64,000 nt of DNA from Terribacillus aidingensis (GTDB taxonomy: Bacteria; Bacillota; Bacilli; Bacillales; Amphibacillaceae). Of the stretch, positions 7,803-16,114 are shown piece by piece; positions within the stretch are counted from its first letter, which is position 1; the number at the start of each line of letters is the position of its first letter. The position numbers and the translations under genes are program-made. The stretch is from positions 158,001 to 222,000 of the forward strand of contig NZ_CP159996.1 of NCBI RefSeq assembly GCF_040703035.1, in the 5' to 3' direction. Under the pieces are notes generated by a model. The model saw nothing but the letters and a program-made list of their open reading frames with translations, searched no databases and had not been told where the DNA came from.

Positions 7803-8567
7803 ATGTTACAGATTGCAGATAAGACATTTGCTTCCCGCTTATTATTGGGAACAGGCAAATACCCGTCATTTGAGGTACAGGTAGAGGCGGTCGATATTTC
7901 GAAGGCAGAGATACTGACATTTGCTGTGAGGCGGATGGATATCTTTGAGCCATCTCAGCCAAATTTCCTGGAACAGCTGGATCTGGAAAAGTACTCTTTA
8001 CTTCCGAATACAGCAGGGGCAAAGACAGCAGAAGAGGCTGTTCGTATTGCCAAACTGGCTAAAGCTTCGGGTTTATGCGATATGGTGAAGGTGGAAGTGA
8101 TTGGCTGTGACCGGACATTGCTTCCTGATCCAGTTGAGACACTGCGGGCATCTGAAATGCTGTTGGAGGAGGGCTTCATTGTCCTGCCTTACACGTCGGA
8201 TGATGTTGTATTGGCCAAGCGGCTCGTGGATCTGGGAGTACATGCGATTATGCCAGGTGCATCGCCAATTGGTTCGGGAAAAGGTATCATCAATCCTTTC
8301 AACCTGCGTATGATCATTGAACAGAGCAGTGTACCGGTCATTGTTGATGCTGGTATTGGTTCTCCTAAAGATGCTGCGTATGCAATGGAGCTCGGGGCTG
8401 ATGGTGTCTTGTTGAATACAGCTGTGTCCGGAGCTGCAGACCCTGTTCGAATGGCATATGCGATGAAGCTGGCTATTGAAGCAGGTCGTTTAGGTTTTGA
8501 AGCAGGAAGAATTCCTGAAAAAAATTACGCAGTAGCTAGCAGCCCGAATGAAGGTTTGTTTACCTGA
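7803..8567 (+). CDS. thiG: thiazole synthase ThiG
   Basis: The 254-residue TIM barrel condenses deoxyxylulose phosphate, dehydroglycine and ThiS thiocarboxylate. [10 protein letters not shown] at the N-terminus, [15 protein letters not shown], the VKVEVIGD-type strand with the Schiff-base lysine K96, [14 protein letters not shown] and [14 protein letters not shown] are all diagnostic. GGAGGAGG precedes the ATG. It overlaps thiF by one base (TGATG). Confidence 0.97.
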   Translation: MLQIADKTFASRLLLGTGKYPSFEVQVEAVDISKAEILTFAVRRMDIFEPSQPNFLEQLDLEKYSLLPNTAGAKTAEEAVRIAKLAKASGLCDMVKVEVIGCDRTLLPDPVETLRASEMLLEEGFIVLPYTSDDVVLAKRLVDLGVHAIMPGASPIGSGKGIINPFNLRMIIEQSSVPVIVDAGIGSPKDAAYAMELGADGVLLNTAVSGAADPVRMAYAMKLAIEAGRLGFEAGRIPEKNYAVASSPNEGLFT

Positions 8568-9577
8568 TGAAGGATCGTTATCGGAAACAGGAGCTGTTCA
8601 TCGGCAAGGATGGGCAGGCACAGGTGGAAAACGGTAAAATTGTCTTAATTGGGATGGGAGCATTAGGCTCTGCTTCTGCAGAGATGCTTGTACGTGCTGG
8701 TATTGGAGAACTGATGCTTATTGATCGGGATTATGTTGAATTCCATAATCTCCAGCGCCAGCAGCTGTATACAGAGCAAGATGCTGCTGCCTATTTGCCG
8801 AAAGCTTCTGCAGCAAAGGAGCGACTACAGGCAATCAATCAACAAGTGACGCTGCATACCGTGATTGAAAATGTTGATTACCATAATATCGAGCGCTTGA
8901 TTGAAGATGCTGATGTAATTGTGGATGCTACCGATAATTTCGAGACACGTTTAATCGTCAATGATGCAGCATTGAAGCACGGTATTCCGTACTTATATGG
9001 TGCATGTGTGGGCAGCTACGGGATAACCTACCCAGTGCTCGCCGATAAAGATACTCCATGTCTTCACTGTCTCTTGGAACAGCTTCCGCAGCAAAGCGAA
9101 ACATGTGATACGGCAGGAATCATCAGCCCGATTGTCCAATGGGTGGCGGCGATGCAAGTGACACAAGCATTACGAATCTTATGCGGTCAGGAAGTAAAGG
9201 CAGAACTATGTGCATTTGATATTTGGACAGGGGATTATACGAGAGTGGACGTGAAAAACCTTCGCAATTCAAGTTGTCCCAGCTGCGGCACACATGCAGT
9301 ATTGCCTTTTTTGAATGGCTCCTCCCAGACGAGACTGGATGTCCTTTGCGGAAGAGAGGCAGTCCATATAAGGCCTAGCGCCAAAAAATCATTGAACCTG
9401 CGAGCTTTATCTGAAGAGTGGGTTTGTGCAGTCGACCAGATCACTGTTAATGAATACTTGCTGGCTTTTCAATACAAGGGTCATAGATTTGTGCTATTTG
9501 CTGATGGCAGAGCAATCATTCATGGTGTGGCTGACATAAGCCGGGCGCGTTCCCTTTATGACAGTCTTGTCGGATAA
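8567..9577 (+). CDS. thiF: adenylyltransferase ThiF (MoeB/ThiF family)
   Basis: The 336-residue E1-like enzyme activates the ThiS C-terminus with ATP. It has GMGALG at 29-34, the R-Q-Q nucleotide element, DATDNFETR, and two zinc Cys pairs, CLHC and CPSC, that hold the Zn site. The C-terminal 90 residues after the second Cys pair form an extra domain like that of other Bacillus ThiF proteins. No thiD, thiE or tenA follows, so the operon makes only the thiazole half. No clear terminator was seen after it. Confidence 0.92.
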   Translation: MKDRYRKQELFIGKDGQAQVENGKIVLIGMGALGSASAEMLVRAGIGELMLIDRDYVEFHNLQRQQLYTEQDAAAYLPKASAAKERLQAINQQVTLHTVIENVDYHNIERLIEDADVIVDATDNFETRLIVNDAALKHGIPYLYGACVGSYGITYPVLADKDTPCLHCLLEQLPQQSETCDTAGIISPIVQWVAAMQVTQALRILCGQEVKAELCAFDIWTGDYTRVDVKNLRNSSCPSCGTHAVLPFLNGSSQTRLDVLCGREAVHIRPSAKKSLNLRALSEEWVCAVDQITVNEYLLAFQYKGHRFVLFADGRAIIHGVADISRARSLYDSLVG

Positions 9578-9595
9578 TGTTGTTAGAATTTTCAG

Positions 9596-9624
9596 TTGAC
9601 TCTGTATCTTATTCATGCTAAACT
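9596..9624 (+). promoter_or_regulatory. sigma-A promoter for SAM riboswitch transcript
   Basis: TTGACT at 9596-9601, a 17-base spacer and TAAACT at 9619-9624, the latter preceded by an extended -10 TGC. It begins a transcript about 25 bases before the SAM aptamer. Confidence 0.7.
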
Positions 9625-9650
9625 CCTTCATAACAAATGAATATATAAAA

Positions 9651-9748
9651 CTCTTATCAAGAGCGGCGGAGGGACTGGCCCGATGATGCCCGGCAACCTG
9701 CAAGTGTAACTTTGACTTGTATAGGTGCTAATTCCTGTAGATGAGAGA
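9651..9748 (+). ncRNA. SAM-I riboswitch (S-box)
   Basis: The S-box core is present in order: CTCTTATCAAGAGcGGcGGAGGGA, CTGGCCCGATGA-GCCCGGCAACC, a variable P3/P4 hairpin, GGTGCTAATTCC and GATGAGAG closing P1. S-adenosylmethionine should promote the downstream terminator and shut off the homoserine dehydrogenase. Confidence 0.97.
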
Positions 9749-9769
9749 AGACACAGTACGGTACATTCG

Positions 9770-9801
9770 TCTCCCTGTCCTCTCAGGGAGGCTTTTTTTT
9801 T
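9770..9801 (+). terminator. SAM riboswitch terminator
   Basis: TCTCCCTG and CAGGGAGG arms around a six-base loop, followed by nine T, 22 bases after the aptamer and 30 bases before the ORF start. Confidence 0.9.
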
Positions 9802-9832
9802 ATGCAGAAAATCATTCGAGGAGGCAAAACAG

Positions 9833-10960
9833 ATGACAGCAGTGAAGATTGGATTGATAGGATACGGCACAGTAGGAAGCGCTGTAGGGAGGACGATCCG
9901 CTCCCATCAGGAGAACCTGCAGACGATTTTCGGGAAGGAGGTACATGTGGCAGGTGTCTTGGTGCGGGAAAAGAAGAAGTATGCGCAGCAAGTGACGGAC
10001 GCATTGCTGACAGATGATGCAGATGAGTTGTTCTCCATATCTGATCTTGATGTGATCATCGAAGCGAGTGTCGGAATTGAGCCTGCTTTCAGTTATCTAA
10101 CGGAAGCAATCCAGCACGGCTGTCATATAATCACAGCGAATAAAGAATTGATTGCTTCCCGGGGCGCGGAGCTGAAGCAATTGGCAAAGGATAAAGGTGT
10201 TCGGTTGGAATATGAAGCAGCAGTCGCGGGCGGTGTACCGGTGATTGGGACGTTGAAGCAGCTTCTGCATATTAACCATGTCGTCAAAGTAGAGGCGATT
10301 TTAAATGGCACATCCAATTTCATTCTGACGGAAATGTCCGATAAGGGCCTTCCATTTGGAGAGGCGCTGCGTCTCGCGCAGGAAGCTGGTTTTGCAGAAG
10401 CAGATCCCGCCAATGATGTTGATGGCTGGGATGCGTTTTATAAACTAATGGTGTTGAGTGATTTGTTATTTGAAGCTCAGCCGTTTTGGGAGAAGGTCAC
10501 GCGCAGGGGAATCCGTTCGGTTTCCTCACAGGATATCCGTGCAGCCGCAGAACAAGGGTGGAAAATTAAACATGTTGCCACGCTTGAAAACGCGGGCGGA
10601 GAAGTGACGGCATCTGTAGAACCAGTCATCCTAACAGCTGCACACCCGTTGTACAGTGTAGATGGAGTAGATAATGCTGTATGTGTGGAAGGTGATCTGG
10701 TTGGCAAGCTGAAGCTTCAAGGGCCAGGTGCCGGCGCCCTGCCGACGGCCAGTGCCATCGTCGAGGACTTGGCGAACCTCGTCCATCAGCGGAAAGAAAT
10801 CAGTGTAAAACGCGAAATCAAATTCACGGAGAAACGGGAGGCAGTTCCTTATGTTCACTTGCCGTCTGGTGAGACAGTTCTTCTTCACGGAGAAAACGTT
10901 GCATCTGATGGTCGCTATTATCGACTTGCTGCAAGAGCACAGGCTAAGGCAGAGGCTTAA
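9833..10960 (+). CDS. hom: homoserine dehydrogenase without ACT domain
   Basis: The 375-residue protein reduces aspartate semialdehyde to homoserine, the branch point to methionine and threonine. G10-Y-G-T-V-G15 is the NAD(P) loop; ITANKEL, AAVAGGVPVIGTL, LNGTSNFILTEM, EADPANDVDGWDA and QGPGAGALPTASAIVEDL are family blocks. The usual Bacillus enzyme is about 430 residues with a C-terminal ACT domain for threonine inhibition; here the protein ends soon after the catalytic domain. GAGGAGG precedes the ATG at 9833. Control by SAM rather than threonine fits a methionine-dedicated isozyme. Confidence 0.9.
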   Translation: MTAVKIGLIGYGTVGSAVGRTIRSHQENLQTIFGKEVHVAGVLVREKKKYAQQVTDALLTDDADELFSISDLDVIIEASVGIEPAFSYLTEAIQHGCHIITANKELIASRGAELKQLAKDKGVRLEYEAAVAGGVPVIGTLKQLLHINHVVKVEAILNGTSNFILTEMSDKGLPFGEALRLAQEAGFAEADPANDVDGWDAFYKLMVLSDLLFEAQPFWEKVTRRGIRSVSSQDIRAAAEQGWKIKHVATLENAGGEVTASVEPVILTAAHPLYSVDGVDNAVCVEGDLVGKLKLQGPGAGALPTASAIVEDLANLVHQRKEISVKREIKFTEKREAVPYVHLPSGETVLLHGENVASDGRYYRLAARAQAKAEA

Positions 10961-11125
10961 TGTAGGAAGACGATAAGATGGACAAAAAGAAGGTGTACAT
11001 ATGATGACTTATGTATGCCTTTTTACATGCTTATTCTAATAAGCACTGCCTCTTTTGACCTATTTTTTGTATAATGAGGAAGTACATAGAGAAATGTGCA
11101 ATATTTTAGGTAAGGGGTAGATTTT

Positions 11126-11950
11126 ATGGTAGCTTGTCCGTCATGTGGACACAACAATACGGAGGGGAGTAAGTTTTGCGAGAATTGCGGTGCAGCTTTA
11201 CAAGGGCAAACTGCAGCAGGTCACACACAGCAAGAAGCAGTTTCATCGGGTGAAAGTGCCAAGGCGAATGAGTACCTTGAGGTCACAAAACAGGCATCAT
11301 TATCATTTTTCCATTATTTTGCTGATGTGATTAAACACCCATTTAGCTCAGGTAAGCGCTACGGTGTTAGCAATCTGACGAATAGCATCATCACGATGAT
11401 TCTCTTCGCTGTGTTTTTAGGATTGACAGTTTATATCGGGATGAAGAATTTATTAAAGGAAATAAGCACTGTACCTCTTTTTGGAGACATGCTAAGTGCG
11501 GATGAACTAGACATTGAGTTATCATTTGTCGAGTTTGCCATCAAGCCGTTCATTTTCTTTGCATTTTTTGTTTTCGTGGTGGCAGTTTTGGTATTTGCTG
11601 CGAGCAAACTCTCAAAGATTGAAACAAGCTTCAAATCTATAATAGTTAGGTACGGGAGCTATTTAATTCCTTTCCTAGGATTAGTAGCATTAGGTTTCCT
11701 GCTTGCACTAGTAAATATTAATCTTTTCTTGTGGTTTACTACTATTGGTTTCGTTGGCACGTTTTTCATTGTGCCTGTGCTTGTGCTGGTAAGCTTATAT
11801 CGTGATAGCAGAAGTGGCTTGGATATTGTATACAGCTCTTTATTTGTTACTATCTGTACAATGATTGTTTTGTATATCGCTCAAAGAATGTATTTGGAAG
11901 AACTAATAGAACAAATGGAAGAACTCATGAATCAATTTTCAATCTTTTAA
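11126..11950 (+). CDS. zinc-ribbon multi-pass membrane protein
   Basis: The 274-residue protein starts with a zinc ribbon, C4-x2-C7 and C18-x2-C21, followed by a linker of about 50 residues and then five to six hydrophobic segments (from about residue 85 to 260). This is the pattern of bacterial zinc-ribbon/Yip1-like membrane proteins of unknown function. AAGGGG precedes the ATG. A TATAAT at 11071 lies upstream, but no good -35 was found. It converges on another zinc-ribbon membrane protein with the same Cys spacing, sharing a terminator. Confidence 0.65.
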   Translation: MVACPSCGHNNTEGSKFCENCGAALQGQTAAGHTQQEAVSSGESAKANEYLEVTKQASLSFFHYFADVIKHPFSSGKRYGVSNLTNSIITMILFAVFLGLTVYIGMKNLLKEISTVPLFGDMLSADELDIELSFVEFAIKPFIFFAFFVFVVAVLVFAASKLSKIETSFKSIIVRYGSYLIPFLGLVALGFLLALVNINLFLWFTTIGFVGTFFIVPVLVLVSLYRDSRSGLDIVYSSLFVTICTMIVLYIAQRMYLEELIEQMEELMNQFSIF

Positions 11951-11955
11951 TTAGG

Positions 11956-11983
11956 AAAAGAGACAGGAAATCCTGTCTCTTTT
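11956..11983. terminator. bidirectional rho-independent terminator
   Basis: AAAAGAGACAGG and CCTGTCTCTTTT are perfect 12-base arms around AAAT, placed between two convergent genes. Confidence 0.92.
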
Positions 11984-11986
11984 GTT

Positions 11987-13585
11987 TTACTCAATATTCG
12001 TCAGCTTCCAATCGTCTCCCGATTTCTCTGCTGTGTATGTCCAATCATAATCCTGTTGTTCGGAGGTTCCATCGCTGTATGAGATTGTAATTGTTTCTTT
12101 TGTTGTGATAGTTGCCGAATCACCGTCTTCTTCATAGCTTGTAATCTCGTAATCATCCAGGGATTCTGTGATGCTTTTGGATGTCAAATTATCAACAAGT
12201 GTCTGTTGGGATTCGTATAACGCTGATCCTTCTGCCATATATGGAGAAACGCTGCTGAAGCTATCATAATTAATTGCGTCTATTAAGCCATACAGGTAGT
12301 TGTCCATCAATGTGACTGCTGTGTCAGGAATATCTCCTTCAGCACTGCTGTCAGCCGTTTTTGTTTCATCGGATTTACTGGATCCATCCGCTTCATATAA
12401 CGTAGGCTTCTTGTTCTCCACTATCTCGGTGTTTTCACCGATGGAGCTGAAATAGTTATAATCTGCGTCATATGCTTGCCATTTCTTTGCTTTTTCATCA
12501 TAGATCATGACGTAATTGAGTTCATGGGACTGCTCTTCTAGCTCAGTTGATGCTCCATCATAAATCTCAGCTTCATTGAACATTTGGCTGACATCAGCTG
12601 TTACCGCCCAGCCGGTGTCCAATTTGGTTACATTAAATGTATCCAGGTCGAATTCCGATGATAGGTAGGAACCCTCGTAGGAATAATCCCAAGAATCCAA
12701 ACTGTCGATTTCGTCTTGGACCATCTGCTTAAATGGTTTTCCGGCATCTTTTAGCAGACTTGTGTCTTTTGCAGCTTTGGCATTTGCCAGCTGATCACCT
12801 ACTGCATTGATCTGATCCATGATTTGTTTTCTCGTATCTTCTGTTATAGAACCTTCCACTTGCAGGTCACTGTATGGATTCGTATCCTCGCTGTAGAGGT
12901 CCATACTTTCTGTTGCAGCCATTTCTATCATATCGTGTGTCAGTTCAGCTGATACTTCGTGAGTACCTGGTACAAATGGGCCATATGTCTTTTCGAAGTC
13001 ATCTGCGTCTGCTTGTCCAACTTCTTTCCCATCTACTTTAAGCACCGTATCTTTATAAGCAGTAGCTAGGGTTATGTAATATGGCTGAACGTTAATTTCG
13101 TAATTATCATACAGAAGAAGTTTTTTCCCATCCTTAGAAAGGTGGATAGGACCAGTGGCATACGCAACTGTTTCCTCTGTTTGGCTTCTCATATCCGCTA
13201 CTAAAATGTCCAATTCTTCCGGATTTTCATTGTAGTAAGCTATGAGTCCCTGTACGGAATCCTCATCAATCTTGAGCTCTTTATCATCTGTAGTAAGGAC
13301 CTTCGCGAGTTTCTTTGCATCTTTCTCTGCTAAAGCCGTTTCAAACTCGTCGATCACCTTATCTTTACTGGTCATTGCTTCACCAGTCTTGTAGCCGACA
13401 AACAAGATAATCAGTACTGCGATGACACTCGCTAGGATGATCTTGTTCTTCTTACTCATTTTCTTCTTGGGTGCGGTTTGCTGCTGGCGCTGGGGAGTGG
13501 GTGTTCCGCTTGCGCTTGTGCCGCAGTTATTACAGAACTGGGCGCCAGGCTTCAGTTCTTTACCGCATTCTTTACAGAACTTCAT
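11987..13585 (-). CDS. TcaA/YvbJ-like zinc-ribbon membrane protein
   Basis: This 532-residue protein has an N-terminal zinc ribbon (C4, C7, C18, C21), a basic linker (PKKKMSKKNK), one membrane helix at about residues 41-60, then a long extracytoplasmic part rich in Asp, Glu, Ser and Lys. The order matches TcaA/YvbJ proteins, whose extracellular domains end in an NTF2-like module (here about residues 425-532). Staphylococcal TcaA influences glycopeptide response; whether that role holds here is unknown. GGAAAGGAG precedes the ATG at 13585; the longer upstream frame lacks a ribosome site. Confidence 0.75.
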   Translation of the reverse strand: MKFCKECGKELKPGAQFCNNCGTSASGTPTPQRQQQTAPKKKMSKKNKIILASVIAVLIILFVGYKTGEAMTSKDKVIDEFETALAEKDAKKLAKVLTTDDKELKIDEDSVQGLIAYYNENPEELDILVADMRSQTEETVAYATGPIHLSKDGKKLLLYDNYEINVQPYYITLATAYKDTVLKVDGKEVGQADADDFEKTYGPFVPGTHEVSAELTHDMIEMAATESMDLYSEDTNPYSDLQVEGSITEDTRKQIMDQINAVGDQLANAKAAKDTSLLKDAGKPFKQMVQDEIDSLDSWDYSYEGSYLSSEFDLDTFNVTKLDTGWAVTADVSQMFNEAEIYDGASTELEEQSHELNYVMIYDEKAKKWQAYDADYNYFSSIGENTEIVENKKPTLYEADGSSKSDETKTADSSAEGDIPDTAVTLMDNYLYGLIDAINYDSFSSVSPYMAEGSALYESQQTLVDNLTSKSITESLDDYEITSYEEDGDSATITTKETITISYSDGTSEQQDYDWTYTAEKSGDDWKLTNIE

Positions 13586-13788
13586 AAGTTCTCCTTTCCC
13601 TGTCTCATCAGGATAATAGTATAAAAATAATAAAGACAGCATTATTATTATAATCTTATCCTACTAAATATCTAGATGGTTAAGGGAATTAAATTGGAAA
13701 AATGGAAGTTTTATTAAATAAATCCAGTCAAAAGGGCCTTGGTGACTGTAGAAATTGATAATATAAATTAAACAAGAATTAAAGCCGT

Positions 13789-14241
13789 TTACAGGTTATA
13801 GTCAAAACGGACCATATCTCGGCACTGAATACCGTTTTCAAAAATAGGTTCTTCATAGTGGCGAAGAAAGAAATCATGCTCTATTGTTTTCATTCGGAAA
13901 CCGCATTTTTGGTAGAAGGCGATTTGATCTATACTTGAATTGCCTGTCCCTACTTCCAATTTAGTATAGCCTTGTATGCGGGCTTGCCCAATGGCGTGGT
14001 GGATGAGTTTTTTACCGACCCCCTTACCTTGATCGGCTTCTCTTACTGAAATATTAACTACTTCCGCGGTGTCTGATCTAGTCTGCAATAGAACATAGAT
14101 GCCGGAGATTTGATTGCCTATTTCTGCAATAAAACTGCTTCCAGAACGAAGGTATGCCTCTATCTTTGTTTTAGAAGGGTCTGCTTCGAGCAAAAGGTCC
14201 ATGGGCGGGGTTTCAGTTGGGTGGAGCTTTCGTATCTTCAT
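13789..14241 (-). CDS. GNAT family N-acetyltransferase
   Basis: The 150-residue protein has the GNAT core: strand VVNISVREADQGKGVGKKLI with the Q/R-x-x-G-x-G/A acetyl-CoA pyrophosphate loop (QGKGVG), then a helix and the FYQKCGFR motif near the C-terminus. The acceptor substrate is unknown. GAGGAGTGAT before the ATG at 14241 sets the start; the longer frame to 14295 lacks a site. It lies downstream of the usp gene but a hairpin separates them. Confidence 0.85.
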   Translation of the reverse strand: MKIRKLHPTETPPMDLLLEADPSKTKIEAYLRSGSSFIAEIGNQISGIYVLLQTRSDTAEVVNISVREADQGKGVGKKLIHHAIGQARIQGYTKLEVGTGNSSIDQIAFYQKCGFRMKTIEHDFFLRHYEEPIFENGIQCRDMVRFDYNL

Positions 14242-14276
14242 TACATCACTCCTCTTAGGTACTATAGTAGTTATTA

Positions 14277-14308
14277 AAAAGGCTGCCGAAATCATTCAGC
14301 AGCCTTTT
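14277..14308. terminator. terminator after uspA-like gene
   Basis: AAAAGGCTGC (14277-14286) and GCAGCCTTTT (14299-14308) pair around a 12-base loop. On the minus strand the stem is followed by TTTAATAA just past the usp stop. Confidence 0.8.
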
Positions 14309-14309
14309 A

Positions 14310-14738
14310 TTACGGCAGGTATTTGACAATCATGACAGAACATTTCGCGCGTTTCGCTACACGGCTGCTGACACTTCCGAGGACGATTTCCTGGAGGGGA
14401 TTCAGTCCGCGGCTGCCCATGATAATGAGATCAGCTCGGGTATCACGTGCATGCTCTAAGATCATGGGTACAGGTTCGCCGTGTTTCATGATCAGTTTGT
14501 AATGGATGGATGCTGCTTCGAACGCATCGCGGAAACGCTGGAGCTTTTCGTCACGTTTGCTTTGCAGTTGAATTGGATCCGTGCTGTGCAGAACATCTGC
14601 TTTTGTCTTTTCATAATCAAGTACTTGAATTCCTTCTACGTGGGTTCCCGGCTGTAGCTTTGCCAACTGTATGGCATGCTCTGCTGCAAGGAAGGAGTGG
14701 TCGGATCCGTCAATTGCCACTACGATCTTCTTATACAT
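14310..14738 (-). CDS. universal stress protein, UspA family
   Basis: The 142-residue protein shows the ATP-binding UspA pattern: VVAIDGSDHS at the N-terminus, DLIIMGSRGLNPLQEIVLGS (G-x2-G-x9-G-S) and CSVMIVK at the end. Such proteins bind ATP and are induced by growth arrest. The minus-strand ribosome site AAAGGCGGTG lies about ten bases before the ATG. No sigma-B promoter was seen upstream. Confidence 0.93.
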   Translation of the reverse strand: MYKKIVVAIDGSDHSFLAAEHAIQLAKLQPGTHVEGIQVLDYEKTKADVLHSTDPIQLQSKRDEKLQRFRDAFEAASIHYKLIMKHGEPVPMILEHARDTRADLIIMGSRGLNPLQEIVLGSVSSRVAKRAKCSVMIVKYLP

Positions 14739-15027
14739 GGATGCACCGCCTTTTAATGGTTTGATACGTTCACATGTGCTGAATCGCTAGTTGTCAATTT
14801 GTGCATGAGTGCTTGGCTATCCTTGTTCAACCCCTCTAAGTAACGTAGGAGTCCTTCTCCCTGAATTTTAGCACGATTTTGTCAATGGCTGCCACTGCGG
14901 AGTCATCCTATACATGCGTGTTGGTGAAAGTGAGTGTTACTTGTTTTGCTGTATTCCCATATTAGTACTCAAAGCGATGAACAGAGAACCTTTGATAGTG
15001 TAGGGGTGTAATCGATAATTGTTGTTA

Positions 15028-15076
15028 CTTTTTTCGACTTTCATTTTATTTTTAGAAGAAAAGTTGTCGAAAAAAG
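15028..15076. repeat. 11-base inverted repeat
   Basis: CTTTTTTCGAC at 15028-15038 and GTCGAAAAAAG at 15066-15076 are perfect arms separated by 27 bases. In RNA it would form a hairpin with an A/T-rich loop; no adjacent gene explains it. Confidence 0.6.
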
Positions 15077-15082
15077 AGTGCA

Positions 15083-15096
15083 TACAAACGTTTGTA
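15083..15096. promoter_or_regulatory. operator-like palindrome TACAAACGTTTGTA
   Basis: A perfect 14-base palindrome with an AAACGTTT core. The same core is found in the palindrome at 18019-18032, about 2.9 kb away on the other side of the LytTR/ABC operon. Confidence 0.45.
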
Positions 15097-15160
15097 CAAT
15101 TAATTCAACTTTACAATATCGGGTAGACAGTGGAATGGGCGCTTTATAAGCATATATAGT

Positions 15161-15202
15161 AAAAAGGCAGTACACATTTTTTCGCATGTGTACTGCCTTT
15201 TT
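15161..15202. terminator. strong bidirectional terminator
   Basis: AAAAAGGCAGTACACA and TGTGTACTGCCTTTTT are perfect 16-base arms around ten bases. It lies 39 bases beyond the ABC permease stop, so it terminates the minus-strand operon. Confidence 0.92.
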
Positions 15203-15241
15203 GAGTGTATGCCCTTCCAAAGTGAATGGCTGATGCAAATG

Positions 15242-16114
15242 TTACAGCCGCACAGATCGCATCCAGACACCGATGCTTAAAAATATAACCCCTGTCAAAA
15301 GAAGAATACTAATAATGACGGGCGTTTGAGCTGCGGCATCGAATAAAGTGATCTGCAGACCGAACGTTTCTTTGAATTCATCCAAAATGGGGGCGGGAGC
15401 ACCGGCAAAGGTAGTTTCCATAGCAGGCTGCATCAGAACGTCACGCAGTGCTGCAACCCCATAAGTCGGGGGAAAGAACTTGGTTATTTCCTGTACGAAT
15501 ACTGGCAGCTGTCCGATAGGAATATAGATTCCAAGCAGGAATCCGGATAGGGTGCCAACCAGAGTACCCATGGAAGAGAATGATTTCCGGGATCGGATTA
15601 AAACTGTAATGGCAAATAGGAAGGCGGCTGAAGAAAAAGTGATTAGCATGATTAAAACGATTGCCAATAGCAAGCTGTTCCAACTGACGGTAGGTTTGTC
15701 AGTCAGCCAAAAGTAGCTTTGGGCCAGCAATAATGCGCCTACAGAAAATAGAACAGCTATAAGCCAAGCGGATAATAAATATCCGATAACCAATTGGGTC
15801 CGGGTGATAGGTGTAATCAGCAGTGCGTGCAGCTGATTGCTCGCAGCATCCTCGATCATTGTGCCCAATACGGAAAGCGTGACTGTCAGTGAAATAACAA
15901 CGATGATCCCGGCTAGAAGCCAGCTTTGCATGAGCTCTTTCATGCCGGCGGCTCCCTGCGCTGCTTGCTGGGCACTATCAGTTGTCACATCAGCGAGAAA
16001 AAGCAGATAAAGAACGATGATGATACCAGTCGTGAGTAAAGACATGAAGACAGCAGTTTTGTCACGAAAATATAGTCGGTTAGAGCGCTTTGTCAGCTGC
16101 CAGATTGTGTGCAT
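15242..16114 (-). CDS. ABC-2 type transporter permease
   Basis: The 290-residue protein has about six hydrophobic segments (around residues 22-42, 66-90, 109-133, 142-168, 175-195 and 262-282) and the ABC-2 permease family layout, with a large loop after the first helix. It pairs with the ATPase just upstream, overlapping it by 35 bases. AAAGGAG precedes the ATG at 16114. Together they should form an exporter. LytTR/DUF3021-linked ABC systems often respond to membrane-active compounds, but the cargo here is unknown. Confidence 0.88.
   Translation of the reverse strand: MHTIWQLTKRSNRLYFRDKTAVFMSLLTTGIIIVLYLLFLADVTTDSAQQAAQGAAGMKELMQSWLLAGIIVVISLTVTLSVLGTMIEDAASNQLHALLITPITRTQLVIGYLLSAWLIAVLFSVGALLLAQSYFWLTDKPTVSWNSLLLAIVLIMLITFSSAAFLFAITVLIRSRKSFSSMGTLVGTLSGFLLGIYIPIGQLPVFVQEITKFFPPTYGVAALRDVLMQPAMETTFAGAPAPILDEFKETFGLQITLFDAAAQTPVIISILLLTGVIFLSIGVWMRSVRL

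Larger units (their letters stand above)
14739..15160. other. gene-free stretch with inverted repeats
   Basis: About 420 bases without a convincing gene. On the minus strand an open frame of 37 sense codons after a stop ends at 14753, but its only starts are ATT (14866) and TTG (14830), so I do not call it. The stretch also holds an 11-base perfect inverted repeat (15028-15076) and a 14-base palindrome (15083-15096), listed separately. Confidence 0.6.

Noticed and set aside
11057-11076. TTGACC followed by TATAAT before the zinc-ribbon gene
   Set aside because: The spacer is only nine bases, too short for a sigma-A promoter; no better -35 lies 17 bases away.
14753-14830. 25-codon minus-strand frame starting at TTG 14830
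   Set aside because: Weak start context and no recognisable product; kept only as an observation.
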